Below are positions 35,550-44,305 of a stretch of DNA of 64,000 bases, one piece after another. Source of the stretch: Bradyrhizobium sp. OK095 (GTDB taxonomy: Bacteria > Pseudomonadota > Alphaproteobacteria > Rhizobiales > Xanthobacteraceae); NCBI RefSeq assembly GCF_900109945.1, contig NZ_FOBX01000004.1:62001-126000 (forward strand). The letters are read 5' to 3'. The translations under genes were made by a program, and so were the position numbers. The first letter of the stretch is position 1; each line of letters opens with the position of its first letter. Under the pieces are notes generated by a model that worked only from the letters and a program-made list of their open reading frames with translations, ran no database searches and was not told the origin of the DNA.

Positions 35550-36413
35550 GTGCTCAGATCCACCCCCCATTGGCCCCGGCTGCATTCGGCCGGCCGGCTC
35601 GCCTTCGCGGCCCTTTGCGGGCTCGTCGTGGCGTGGAGCGCCGAGCCCGTGGCGGCGCAGGGGAAGCTCGAGGCGCAGTATGAGGCCTCGCTGGCCGGCA
35701 TTCCGGTCGGCAAGGGCGCCTGGAATATCGATATCGGCGACGATGTGTTCGCAGCCGCGGCCAGCGGCGGCACCTCGGGGCTGCTGAAATCGATCGCCAA
35801 CGGGTCCGGCACCGGCGCCTCGCAGGGGCGCGTGGTCAACGGCGCGCTGGTCGCGACCGGTTACCAGGCGTCCACCACCACCTCGAAGAAGACCGAAGAG
35901 ATCCGCATCACCCTCGACAAAGGCAATGTGAAGGATTTTGGCATCGTGCCGGAGCCGCCGGTCGATGCCGACCGCATCGTCGTCACCGACGCGCATCGCC
36001 GCGGCGTCTGGGATCCGATGACGGCCTCGCTGTTGCGCGTATCAGGCACCGGCGACCCCGTGACGCCGGAGGCCTGCCATAGCAGCGCAGCCGTGTTCGA
36101 CGGTCGCATGCGCTACGAGCTCAAGCTCGATTTCAAGCGCATGGAAACGGTGAAGGCCGAGAAGGGCTATAAGGGCCCGGTCGTGGTCTGCTCGCTGTTT
36201 TTCGTGCCCGTCGCCGGCTACATCCCCGACCGCCCCGTGATCAAATACCTCGCCGCCCAGCGCAACATCGAGATCGCGTTCGCGCCGGTGGCGGGCACGC
36301 GCATCCTGGTCCCGTTCTGGCTGAAGGTGCCGACGCCGCTCGGACCTGCGATGCTGGAAGCCACCAGCTTCATCACCTCAGCCCAGCCGCCACGCGTGGC
36401 GAAAACGCAGTAA
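35550..36413 (+). CDS. DUF3108-domain periplasmic protein
   Basis: 287 residues from GTG 35550 (a TTG at 35538 would add four). Signal peptide with hydrophobic core LAFAALCGLVVAWSA and cleavage near VAAQ. The mature part, LEAQYEASLAGIPVGKGAWN and later GDPVTPEACHSSAAVFDGRM, matches DUF3108, a beta-rich family. Two Cys (ACHSS and VVCSLFF) could form a disulfide. Function unknown. It stands alone. Confidence 0.83.
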   Translation: MLRSTPHWPRLHSAGRLAFAALCGLVVAWSAEPVAAQGKLEAQYEASLAGIPVGKGAWNIDIGDDVFAAAASGGTSGLLKSIANGSGTGASQGRVVNGALVATGYQASTTTSKKTEEIRITLDKGNVKDFGIVPEPPVDADRIVVTDAHRRGVWDPMTASLLRVSGTGDPVTPEACHSSAAVFDGRMRYELKLDFKRMETVKAEKGYKGPVVVCSLFFVPVAGYIPDRPVIKYLAAQRNIEIAFAPVAGTRILVPFWLKVPTPLGPAMLEATSFITSAQPPRVAKTQ

Positions 36414-37027
36414 ATCCGGGGCCTCCGACCTAACCCCTCGTGGCCGAACATTGAACCTAACGAATTCAATGACTTGCCTACTGTGCATGGGGTTGTTTTC
36501 GGACACATGCGTTTGCGCGCCTCCGACCCGGGAATCCATTTGACTCCTCCCCGATTCTGATTCGACTCCGCGCCGTCCCCAACTTAACGCTTTCCGTCAT
36601 CAAATCGTCGCTTGTACGGCCGGGCAAAACTCCATCTAGTCGTCCCGAACAAGAGTCCCGCGACATGTTGCGAGAACGGAACAGGACTCACCAGGGAGTC
36701 AGCGATTCGGCCGCGATTCGTTCTAGAGTCGTTCCGAAGCTTAAAGCCAACGGGAAAAGCGTCGCAAAGTGAGACAGTTGCGCGGGGTTCGGGGAGGGAG
36801 CTGTTCTCCCTCGCCCCGTTCTTACGGGGAGAGGGTTGGGGTGAGGGGCTGCTTCCACGGGTTCGGTGATAGCTGGTTCGCGGAGAGTCCCCCTCAGCCG
36901 GCGCTTCGCGCCGACCTCTCCGCGCAAGCGGGGCGAGGTGACTTTCAAGCGCTCCGCGCCCAAGCCCCCAACCCGCCCCAGATAGCACTGACATTCGCCC
37001 AAATCGGCACTACCTAATCATCCAGAC
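36414..37027. other. 614-base gene-free region with family A repeat pair
   Basis: The first 390 bases hold no gene that I can support. CTCGCCCCGTTCTTACGGGGAGAG with GGTTGGGGTGAGGGG (36808-36850) is mirrored by CCCCCTCAGCCGGCGC and CCTCTCCGCGCAAGCGGGGCGAGG (36889-36939). The helicase gene begins 89 bases after the repeat. Confidence 0.7.
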
Positions 37028-40000
37028 ATGCCCTTTTCCTCCTCCCCCTTCGCTTCCGAGCGGCTCCCTGGCGCTGGCGTCACTGCGGTGCTCGGGCCGA
37101 CCAACACCGGCAAGACCCATCTCGCCATCGAGCGGATGCTCGCGCATCCCTCAGGCGTGATCGGCCTGCCGCTGCGGCTGCTCGCGCGCGAGGTCTACAA
37201 CAAGATCGCAGCCAGGGTCGGCAGCGACGCGGTCGCGCTTGTGACCGGCGAGGAGAAGATCAAGCCGAAGAACCCGCGCTATTGGGTATCGACCGTCGAG
37301 GCGATGCCGCGCGACCTCGACGTCTCCTTCCTCGCCGTCGACGAGGTCCAGATCGCCTCGGATCTCGAACGCGGCCACGTTTTCACCGACCGCATTCTCA
37401 ACCGCCGCGGCCGCGACGAGACGCTGCTGCTGGGCGCCGCCACCATGCGCCCGATCATCGAGCGCCTGTTGCCCGGCGTCTCCATGATCACGCGGCCGCG
37501 CCTGTCGCAGCTGGAATTCGCCGGCGACCGCAAGATCACCCGCCAGCCGCGGCGTACAGCGATTGTCGCCTTCTCCGCCGACGAGGTCTACGCCATCGCC
37601 GAGCTGATCAAGCGCCAGCATGGCGGCGCCGCCGTGGTGCTGGGATCGCTGTCGCCGCGCACGCGCAATGCGCAGGTCGAGATGTTCCAGAACGGCGAGG
37701 TCGACTATCTCGTCGCCACCGACGCGGTCGGCATGGGCCTCAATCTCGACGTCGACCACGTCGCCTTTGCCTCCGATCGCAAGTTCGACGGCTACCAGTT
37801 CCGCCGCCTGACGCCGTCCGAATTCGCGCAAATCGCCGGCCGCGCGGGGCGGGCCACGCGGAACGGGACCTTCGGAACAACAGGCCGCTGCGCCCCGTTC
37901 GAGACCGAGCTCGTCAACGCGCTGCAGAACCACACCTTCGAAAACGTGAAGATGCTGCAATGGCGCAATGCCAAGCTGGATTTTGCTTCCCTCGGCGCGC
38001 TCCAGGTGTCCCTGAACCAGTCGCCCGGCCATGAGGCGCTGACGCGGGCGCCCATTGCCGAAGACATGCGCGTGCTCGAGCACGCCGCCCGCGACGCCGA
38101 GGTGCGCGATGTCGCACATGGCAAGGACGCCGTGGAGCGCCTCTGGGAGGCCTGCCAGGTCCCGGACTACCGGAAACTGTCGCCGGCGGCCCATGCCGAG
38201 CTCGTGACCACGCTGTACGGCTTCCTGATGCAGAAGGGCTGCATCCCCGATTCCTGGTTTGCGGCCCAGATCGACCAGGCCGACCGCACCGACGGCGACA
38301 TCGATACGCTGTCGGCCCGGATCGCGCAGATTCGCACCTGGACCTTCGTCGCCAACCGCCCGGACTGGCTGAGGGACCCCGAACGCTGGCAGGGGATCGC
38401 CCGCGAGGTCGAAAATAAATTGTCTGATGCGCTCCATGAACGCTTGACTGAGCGTTTCGTTGATCGCCGTACCAGTGTATTGATGCGCCGCCTGCGGGAG
38501 AACACGAGCTTGAATACGGAAATCGGCAAGACCGGCGAAGTCATCGTCGAAGGCCATGTCATCGGCCGCCTCGATGGCTTCACCTTTGCACCGGATGCGG
38601 CGGAAGCCGGCTCCGATGCGAAAGCCTTGCAGGCTGCCGCGCAAGCGGTGCTCGCCGGCGAGATCAACACGCGCGCCGAAAAACTGGGCAATGCGCCGGA
38701 CGATCAGTTCGTGCTGACCTCGGAAGGCATCATCCGCTGGACCGGCGATGCCGTGGCGCGGCTGTCCGCCGCAGAGGACGCGCTGCATCCGCGCATCCGC
38801 ATCATCTCGGACGAGCGCCTGACAGGTAGCCCGCACGAGAAGGTGCAGGCGCGCCTCGAGCTCTGGCTCAAGACGCATATCGAAAAGCTGCTCGGGCCGA
38901 TGTTCGAGCTGTCGAAGGCCGAAGACGTCACGGGCATTGCCCGCGGCATCGGCTATCAGCTGGTCGAGGCGCTCGGCGTGCTGGAGCGCCCGAAGATCGC
39001 CAACGAGCTGAAGGATCTCGATCAGCCCTCGCGCGCCGTGTTGCGGAAGTACGGCGTCCGCTTCGGCGCCTATCACATCTATTTCCCCGGCATTTTGAAG
39101 CCCGCCGCGCGTGCGCTCGCCGCACTGCTGTGGGCGCTGAAGCAGGACAATGTCGATCTGTCGTCGCTCTCGGGCGCCCAGCATCTGGCATCTTCGGGCC
39201 GCACCTCGTTCCCGGTCGACAAGCAGCTGCCGCGCGATGCCTATCGCGTGCTCGGCTACAAGCAGGCCGGCGAGCGTGCCGTCCGCGTCGACATTCTGGA
39301 GCGTCTTGCCGATCTGATCCGCCCGGCGCTGGCCTGGCGCGAGAATTCGTCCGGCGAAAAGCCCGCCGGCGCGTTCGACGGCCGCAGCTTTGTGGTGACG
39401 CAGGCCATGACCTCGCTCACCGGCTCCGCCGGCGAGGATTTTGCCTCCGTGCTGCGCGCGCTCGGCTATCGCATGGACAAGCGCCCGCCGCTGCCGGTGA
39501 AGCCGGTGGCTGTTGTTGCGGAGACACCGGCTGCTGAAGTCAGCGCTGAGGCTCCGGCCGAGACCGTTGCGACCGAGGACGCCGTAGTCTCCGCGGACAC
39601 CGCGATCGAAGCGGCCGCCGAGCCTGTCACCGTCGAAGATGCGCCCGGCATGGAGCAACACGACGAGCCCGCTCCCGAAGAGCCGGCGCTCGAAGCATCG
39701 GTTGAGGCTCCCGTCACGCCGGAAGATGCTCCCGGCATCGCGCCGCCGGCCGAGGAAGCTGCTGCGCCCGCTGAGGCTGCTGCTGAAGCCGTCCCCGCCG
39801 AGACTGCTGCAACCGAGACTGCTGCAACCGAAGCTGCTGCATCGGCCGATGCCGCCGCACCGGTTGAGGCTGCCGCTGCGCCCGCTGAACCCGAACTCAT
39901 CGAGGTCTGGCGTCCCGGCGGCCGTCACGACGAGCGCAAGCCGCGTCACGAACGCCATCGCCACCAGCGTCACAACAATCAGCGTCCGCAGGCCGGTGCT

Positions 40001-40450
40001 GAAGCAGGTGCTGCGCCCGCCGAAGGCGAGGCCGTGCAAGCCGCCGACGGCGAGAAGCGTGGCGAGCAGCGGCATCGCCGCGGCGGCGGTCATCGCCGGG
40101 ATGGTGGACGGGACTTCAACAAGCCGCGCGAAGGTGGCGCCGACGCTGCGCCGCGTCCGGAGGCGCGCGACGACAAGAACCGCAGCTTCCAGGGCAGAGA
40201 TCAAGGCAAGGATCGCGACAATAAGGATCGCAACCGCGACAACAAGAAGTTCGGCGGCGATCGCGACAAGGGCCGCGACAATCGTGGCCGCGACCGCGAC
40301 AAGGGCGGCCGCGATCGCCAGGGCGGTCCCTCGCTGCGTCCCTACGCCTCGAGCGCCAACCCGCGCGAGCGCGATCGTCCGGTTGATCCCAACTCGCCCT
40401 TCGCCAAGCTCGCCGCGCTGAAGGAGCAGCTCGCCGGTCGCAAGGAGTGA
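37028..40450 (+). CDS. Suv3-like DExH RNA helicase with long disordered tail
   Basis: 1140 residues. Walker A GPTNTGKT (23-30), DEVQ box (105-108), GAATMRPIIERLL, VATDAVGMGLNLDVDHVAF (motif V) and QIAGRAGRA (motif VI). The layout matches SUV3, the mitochondrial RNA-degradosome helicase whose bacterial relatives are alphaproteobacterial. After about 830 comes an Ala/Pro/Glu-rich region, then a basic tail rich in Arg, Asp, Lys and Gly (EARDDKNRSFQGRDQGKDRD-type repeats) that should bind RNA. The GTG at 40447 overlapping its TGA is out of frame with the next gene; see the S4 entry. Confidence 0.92.
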   Translation: MPFSSSPFASERLPGAGVTAVLGPTNTGKTHLAIERMLAHPSGVIGLPLRLLAREVYNKIAARVGSDAVALVTGEEKIKPKNPRYWVSTVEAMPRDLDVSFLAVDEVQIASDLERGHVFTDRILNRRGRDETLLLGAATMRPIIERLLPGVSMITRPRLSQLEFAGDRKITRQPRRTAIVAFSADEVYAIAELIKRQHGGAAVVLGSLSPRTRNAQVEMFQNGEVDYLVATDAVGMGLNLDVDHVAFASDRKFDGYQFRRLTPSEFAQIAGRAGRATRNGTFGTTGRCAPFETELVNALQNHTFENVKMLQWRNAKLDFASLGALQVSLNQSPGHEALTRAPIAEDMRVLEHAARDAEVRDVAHGKDAVERLWEACQVPDYRKLSPAAHAELVTTLYGFLMQKGCIPDSWFAAQIDQADRTDGDIDTLSARIAQIRTWTFVANRPDWLRDPERWQGIAREVENKLSDALHERLTERFVDRRTSVLMRRLRENTSLNTEIGKTGEVIVEGHVIGRLDGFTFAPDAAEAGSDAKALQAAAQAVLAGEINTRAEKLGNAPDDQFVLTSEGIIRWTGDAVARLSAAEDALHPRIRIISDERLTGSPHEKVQARLELWLKTHIEKLLGPMFELSKAEDVTGIARGIGYQLVEALGVLERPKIANELKDLDQPSRAVLRKYGVRFGAYHIYFPGILKPAARALAALLWALKQDNVDLSSLSGAQHLASSGRTSFPVDKQLPRDAYRVLGYKQAGERAVRVDILERLADLIRPALAWRENSSGEKPAGAFDGRSFVVTQAMTSLTGSAGEDFASVLRALGYRMDKRPPLPVKPVAVVAETPAAEVSAEAPAETVATEDAVVSADTAIEAAAEPVTVEDAPGMEQHDEPAPEEPALEASVEAPVTPEDAPGIAPPAEEAAAPAEAAAEAVPAETAATETAATEAAASADAAAPVEAAAAPAEPELIEVWRPGGRHDERKPRHERHRHQRHNNQRPQAGAEAGAAPAEGEAVQAADGEKRGEQRHRRGGGHRRDGGRDFNKPREGGADAAPRPEARDDKNRSFQGRDQGKDRDNKDRNRDNKKFGGDRDKGRDNRGRDRDKGGRDRQGGPSLRPYASSANPRERDRPVDPNSPFAKLAALKEQLAGRKE

Positions 40451-40454
40451 TCCC

Positions 40455-40730
40455 ACGACCGAGCGGCAGCGCATCGACAAATGGCTGTGGCACGCGCGGG
40501 TGGTGAAGGCGCGCACCTCTGCGGCTGAGCTGGTTGAGAAGGGTCACGTCCGCATCAACGGTGAGCGCGAGAAATCGCCAGGCCATGCGATCAAGATCGG
40601 CGACGTCATCACCGTCGCGCTCGATCGCACTGTGCGCGTGTTGAAAGTCACTGGCTTCAACGAGCGCCGCGGCGATGCGGCCTCGGCCCGCGTGCTCTAC
40701 GAGGAGCTCAGCGAAGCAAAGCGCAATTAA
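40455..40730 (+). CDS. S4-domain RNA-binding protein (Hsp15-like), apparent ACG start
   Basis: 91 residues if translation begins at ACG 40455. The S4 core reads T-E-R-Q-R-I-D-K-W-L-W-H-A-R-V-V-K-A-R-T, then LVEKGHVRING, as in HslR/Hsp15, which handles stalled 50S subunits. The frame is open only from 40422 and holds no ATG, GTG or TTG before GTG 40500, which would delete the first half of the S4 helix. A perfect AAGGAG (40442-40447) lies 7 bases before ACG, where homologues have an ATG. So either ACG is used or the base is a mutation or error. It overlaps no helicase codon beyond the ribosome-binding site. Confidence 0.8.
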   Translation, partial: TTERQRIDKWLWHARVVKARTSAAELVEKGHVRINGEREKSPGHAIKIGDVITVALDRTVRVLKVTGFNERRGDAASARVLYEELSEAKRN

Positions 40731-40738
40731 TTGCGCTT
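40719..40738. terminator. 20-bp perfect palindrome at the S4 gene end
   Basis: AAGCGCAATT/AATTGCGCTT spans the stop codon of the S4 gene. It can form a hairpin in RNA without a T-run, so a role as a weak terminator or a protein site is only inferred. Confidence 0.4.
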
Positions 40739-40862
40739 CGAATTCATTTCTTGGTCGATCGAACACATAAAGCCGTCATGATCGGGGTTTCCCGACCTTG
40801 CAGCGCTCGGCCATCCGCGCTACGCAAGCCGCGACTTTTAAAAGAGCTTTTCGGAGCGTTGG

Positions 40863-41201
40863 ATGACTTACGTCGTCACTGAAGCCTGCATCAAGTGCAA
40901 GTATACCGACTGCGTCGAGGTCTGCCCGGTCGACTGTTTCTACGAGGGCGAGAACATGCTCATCATCCACCCGGACGAGTGCATCGACTGCGGCGTGTGC
41001 GAGCCGGAATGCCCCGCCGACGCCATCAAGCCGGACACGGAACCGGGCCTCGAAAAGTGGCTCCAGCTCAACGCCGACTACGCCAAGACCTGGCCGAACA
41101 TCACCCAGAAGAAAGAATCACCTGCCGACGCGAAGGAATTCGACGGGCAGGAAGGCAAGTTCGAGAAATATTTTTCTCCGAACCCCGGCTCCGGCGACTA
41201 A
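40863..41201 (+). CDS. fdxA: Ferredoxin FdxA ([3Fe-4S][4Fe-4S])
   Basis: 112 residues. [20 protein letters not shown] with CxxC...CxxxCP spacing and [18 protein letters not shown] gives the seven-iron ferredoxin pattern (the first cluster lacks one Cys ligand, TDC-VEVCP arrangement). The C-terminal extension after residue 60 ([20 protein letters not shown]) is the usual FdxA tail. Start ATG 40863. Conserved synteny with the S4 gene upstream and carD downstream. Confidence 0.96.
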   Translation: MTYVVTEACIKCKYTDCVEVCPVDCFYEGENMLIIHPDECIDCGVCEPECPADAIKPDTEPGLEKWLQLNADYAKTWPNITQKKESPADAKEFDGQEGKFEKYFSPNPGSGD

Positions 41202-41270
41202 ATTCCGGCGCAAACTTAACCCTAATACCTTCGTCAACGCCGAAAACCAGCCCTGAAGACCCCTAAATCA

Positions 41271-41307
41271 TTGATTTTTGCGGGAAATGTGCTATATTGG
41301 GCACATT
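41271..41307 (+). promoter_or_regulatory. Sigma-70-type promoter of carD with an operator-like dyad
   Basis: TTGATT (41271-41276), a 16-base spacer and TATATT (41293-41298) form a good -35/-10 pair in an unusually AT-rich patch. AATGTGC-N8-GCACATT (41286-41307) is a perfect inverted repeat that straddles the -10 box, so a repressor bound there would block initiation. The expected transcript start is about 41305. Confidence 0.65.
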
Positions 41308-41350
41308 AAGCTGAACCCCCGGTCAGCCCAGTTGGCCCCGTTGGGTTCCC

Positions 41351-42346
41351 GTGAAACCAAATGTCGAACAGGGGCGTGGCAGTTTCCGCGCGCAGGCTGT
41401 GTCACAGAAAACGCGTAAAAAGAGTACTTCAGCGAGGGCTTCCCATAAGGAGGCCAAAAAAGTCGCCACGGCCAGCCGTAGCGCATCCAAGGGTCGGGCC
41501 GCTGCCAAGGCGCCGCCGGCTGCAAAGTCCTCGAAGAACAAAAGAAGCGCAATGCCTCACAAGACTGCCAAACCGGCCGCGAAAGCGACCGTTGCCAAGC
41601 CCGCTGTTGCCAAGGCTCCCGCTCCCAAGCCCGTTGCTCCGAAGGCTCCTGTTGCCGCCGCCCCTGCCAAGGCCCCCGTTGCTGCTGCCAAGCCGGTCGT
41701 GAAGGCTGCTGCTCCCGCGCCGAAGGTCGAGGAAAAGAAGGTCGTGACCCAGCGCCAGGGCTTCAAGGCCAATGAATTCGTCGTCTATCCCGCTCACGGC
41801 GTCGGCCAGATCCTGGCGATCGAGGAGCAGGAGATCGCCGGCGCGAAGCTCGAGCTGTTCGTCATCAACTTCATCAAGGACAAGATGACGCTGCGCGTTC
41901 CGACCGCGAAGGTCATGAATGTCGGCATGCGCAAGCTGTCCGAGCCCGCGCTGGTGAAGAAGGCGCTGGAGACCCTCAAGGGCCGCGCCCGCGTCAAGCG
42001 CACCATGTGGTCGCGTCGCGCCCAGGAATACGAAGCGAAGATCAATTCGGGCGACATCGTCGCGATCGCGGAAGTCGTGCGCGACCTCTATCGCTCGGAG
42101 TCGCAGCCCGAGCAGTCCTATAGCGAACGCCAGCTCTATGAAGCGGCGCTCGATCGTCTGTCCCGCGAGATCGCGGTGGTGCAGCACTCGACCGAGACCG
42201 AAGCGGTCAAGGAGATCGAGGCCCAGCTCGCCAAGAGCCCGCGCCGCACCGGTGCCAAGTCTGAAGCCGCCGAAGGCGAGGCGGATGCCGAGACCGACGA
42301 GACCGATGGTGACGGCGGCGCCACTGTCGCCGACGAGGCCGCGTAA
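41351..42346 (+). CDS. carD: CarD-family transcriptional regulator with H1-like N-terminal tail
   Basis: 331 residues from GTG 41351; an ATG at 41552 gives 264. The CarD/CdnL core is residues ~137-300: FKANEFVVYPAHGVGQILAI (RNA polymerase interaction domain), then LRVPTAKVMNVGMRKLSEPA and MWSRRAQEYEAKINSGDI. CarD binds the RNA polymerase beta subunit and stabilises open complexes, mainly at rRNA promoters. The N-terminal ~135 residues are Lys/Ala/Pro-rich like histone H1. The promoter at 41271 favours the longer product, because the shorter would have a 245-base leader. Followed by a strong terminator. Confidence 0.9.
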   Translation: MKPNVEQGRGSFRAQAVSQKTRKKSTSARASHKEAKKVATASRSASKGRAAAKAPPAAKSSKNKRSAMPHKTAKPAAKATVAKPAVAKAPAPKPVAPKAPVAAAPAKAPVAAAKPVVKAAAPAPKVEEKKVVTQRQGFKANEFVVYPAHGVGQILAIEEQEIAGAKLELFVINFIKDKMTLRVPTAKVMNVGMRKLSEPALVKKALETLKGRARVKRTMWSRRAQEYEAKINSGDIVAIAEVVRDLYRSESQPEQSYSERQLYEAALDRLSREIAVVQHSTETEAVKEIEAQLAKSPRRTGAKSEAAEGEADAETDETDGDGGATVADEAA

Positions 42347-42375
42347 GCGCCTCTCGCGTCGATCGCAACAAATCA

Positions 42376-42403
42376 AAAGCCCGGCCGTCTGGCCGGGCTT
42401 TTT
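42376..42403 (+). terminator. Intrinsic terminator after carD
   Basis: GCCCGGCC (42379-42386) and GGCCGGGC (42391-42398) form an 8-bp GC stem extended by A-T pairs, loop GTCT, followed by TTTTT. Located 30 bases after the carD stop. Confidence 0.9.
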
Positions 42404-42465
42404 GCTGTCGGCGGATCATCGTCCGATCTCGCGCCGCCCGGCCCGGATCACCGCAAGATGCGGGT

Positions 42466-42822
42466 TCACTCGCAATAGTGCTTGCCGTTGAAGTCGAAGC
42501 ATTTGGCGGGGCCGACCATGAGATCCCGGTGATGCACGCGATAGGCCGTCCGGATCCGCGTGTGATGCCGACGGACATAGGGTGCTGGAGCGCTGCATCG
42601 ATCCGCCAGATCCTTGTCGGTGACGGTCGTCCAGGTGAAGCGTCCGCCGTCGGAGCGACAGATCAGCGCGACTGATTTCTGCACGCACACGAACGCGCCG
42701 TCGCTGTAGCTCCTGCTCGCATAGACGCAATTGGGCGTGGTCGGCTCGGCCTCGCCCGGCGCAGTGGTTGCAAGCACCGCGAGGGCGGCCAGCGCGATGG
42801 TGAGATTGCGCGAAATCGTCAT
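42466..42822 (-). CDS. Small exported Cys-containing protein
   Basis: 118 residues. Signal peptide with core LTIALAALAVLATTA, cleaved near GEA. Mature part has five or so Cys (NCVYA, FVCVQ, LICRS, DRCSA, KCFDF, HYC) suggesting disulfides and periplasmic location. No family recognised. Start ATG 42822. It could be a small rhizobial secreted protein; conservation is unknown to me. Confidence 0.7.
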   Translation of the reverse strand: MTISRNLTIALAALAVLATTAPGEAEPTTPNCVYASRSYSDGAFVCVQKSVALICRSDGGRFTWTTVTDKDLADRCSAPAPYVRRHHTRIRTAYRVHHRDLMVGPAKCFDFNGKHYCE

Positions 42823-42876
42823 GGATCGGTGCTCGCTATGGTCGGAATTGCGGGAAGCAGTTTCGAAGATCCAATT

Positions 42877-43425
42877 CTAGTGCTCGAACGCGTTGCCGAC
42901 CTGAATCGAGCAGCTCGTATTGCTCACATGGGCTTCCTTGATCTCGAGCGCCGCGCCATTGATCAGCGAGCGCCCCCGCGCGATTGCGGTGCCGTTCTCG
43001 CGGCCGAGCACCACGCTGGTGGTGCAGCCGGAGAAATCCGCATTGAACTCGATCCGCACCAGGCGAACGCCGCCGGCAAACTGCGTCGTCACGATCAGGG
43101 ACCGGCCGCTCACGCGGGCCTGCTGACCTCCGGGCCCGTCCGATCCGACACTGCTTGCTTGGCCCGTTTTCGGCCTGCGTGCGCCGCCTCCGTAAACCGT
43201 GCGGCGTGCGAACACGCGCCCCTCCGTCGAAACATAGGCACTGAGCGTTTGCGAAAAACTCTTCGGTACAAACTCTCCCATGCCGCCGAGGCGTTGAAGC
43301 CGTTCCTCGGTCCATCCCGCCGTCACCGACTTGCCGCGAAGCTGCGGCGCGGCGCTCTGCGCCAGGGCGGGAGACATGCTTGCGGCGAGAAGAAGCAGAC
43401 ACCATTGCGTGCGCGCCCGAAACAT
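42877..43425 (-). CDS. Exported protein of unknown function
   Basis: 182 residues from ATG 43425, which has CGGAGG 6-7 bases upstream; the long upstream frame is not used. Signal peptide MFRARTQWCLLLLAASMSPA with cleavage after ALA. Mature part: SFSQTLSAYVSTEGRVFARR and GRSLIVTTQFAGGVRLVRIE, a beta-rich protein with two Cys near the end (GCTTS, TSCSIQ). Function not recognised. It follows the transcription direction of the 42,822 gene, separated by 54 bases, so they may be cotranscribed. Confidence 0.7.
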   Translation of the reverse strand: MFRARTQWCLLLLAASMSPALAQSAAPQLRGKSVTAGWTEERLQRLGGMGEFVPKSFSQTLSAYVSTEGRVFARRTVYGGGARRPKTGQASSVGSDGPGGQQARVSGRSLIVTTQFAGGVRLVRIEFNADFSGCTTSVVLGRENGTAIARGRSLINGAALEIKEAHVSNTSCSIQVGNAFEH

Positions 43426-43771
43426 CTGAACCTCCGAAAAAAATGGCAGGTAAAAACAACTGGCGTCTGTGCGTATGCGCACAGACATGCAATCACGGCA
43501 GCAAGGCGCAATTCGCCTCCAGGATGTATCGATCCAACGCTGTCTACTGACGAGATCATCGATGATCGCAAATGCGCGGTCAAGATCGAGGAGAGGTGCG
43601 AAGCCGGTGCAGCAATCGCGCTGTCGTCCCGGGGCGCGCGAAGCGCGAGCCTGGGGACCCATAACCCCAGGGAGAGGTTACGGGGCGAGCAGGTAACCAC
43701 GGGTCAAATGACTTTCTGTGGCTGGGTCCGGATCGGCGCTCCGCTTCGCCGCGCTTGTCCGGGATGCCGGC
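43426..43771. repeat. Intergenic region with GC-rich repeat elements
   Basis: 346 bases. CCCGGGGCGCGCGAAGCGCG with CTGGGGACCCATAACCCCAG (43626-43672) forms two hairpins, a repeat motif widespread in bradyrhizobia. A second element, GGTCCGGATCGGCGCTCCGC with TCCGGGATGCC (43724-43770), reads into the end of the response regulator gene. No gene seen. Confidence 0.65.
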
Positions 43772-44305
43772 TCATTTTACCGGCCGCTTCTCGAGCTTCC
43801 TTGCCAGCGTCCGCCGGTGCATCCCCAATCGCCGCGCCGCTTCCGAGATATTGAAATCCGTCTCGATCAAGGTCTGGTGGATGCGCTCCCATTCCAGCGT
43901 CTTGATCGAGGTCGGCCGGGCATCGAGTGCGACTTCGGTGTTGCCTTCGGCCTTGTTGAAGGCGGCTTCGATGTCGTCGGTGTTCGACGGCTTTGCCAGA
44001 TAGTGGCAGGCGCCCAGCTTGATCGCCTCGACGGCGGTGGAGATGCTGGCAAAGCCGGTCAGCACCACGATCAGCATGTCAGGATCGTGCGTGTGCAGGA
44101 GCTCGACGCAGGCAAGGCCTGAGGCGCCGCCGAGCTTGAGGTCGACCACGGCATGGCTGAAGGAGCGCTCCTCCAGCGCCTTGCGCACGTCTTCGATTGA
44201 GGCGGCCAGCACGACATCGTAGCCGCGGCGCTCGAATGAGCGTTTTAGCGTGCGCGCAAAACCTTCATCGTCCTCGACGACGACGAGCGACCGGTCAGGC
44301 GTCAA
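43772..44305 (-). CDS. RegA/PrrA/ActR-type redox response regulator
   Basis: 177 residues. Receiver domain with VVVEDDEGFARTL, phosphoacceptor Asp55 (HAVVDLKLGGASG), Thr 83 region (VVLTGFASIST) and Lys105 (HYLAKPSNTDD). The C-terminal Fis-type HTH, NISEAARRLGMHRRTLARKL (153-172), is the RegA/ActR hallmark. RegA-type regulators control respiration, nitrogen fixation and photosynthesis genes in response to quinone redox state. It overlaps the kinase gene by 11 bases and lies at the end of the cyo operon. Bradyrhizobium has a RegSR pair; whether this is it or a paralogue cannot be told here. Confidence 0.92.
   Translation of the reverse strand: MTPDRSLVVVEDDEGFARTLKRSFERRGYDVVLAASIEDVRKALEERSFSHAVVDLKLGGASGLACVELLHTHDPDMLIVVLTGFASISTAVEAIKLGACHYLAKPSNTDDIEAAFNKAEGNTEVALDARPTSIKTLEWERIHQTLIETDFNISEAARRLGMHRRTLARKLEKRPVK

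Noticed and set aside
36720..36734. GTTC-N7-GTTC, the alphaproteobacterial LexA box pattern
   Set aside because: About two such matches are expected by chance in 64 kb, and it lies ~290 bases from the nearest start with a repeat in between.
37151..40516. 1121-codon frame on the minus strand
   Set aside because: Antisense to the Suv3-like helicase, with no recognisable motifs; the opposite strand has all helicase motifs.
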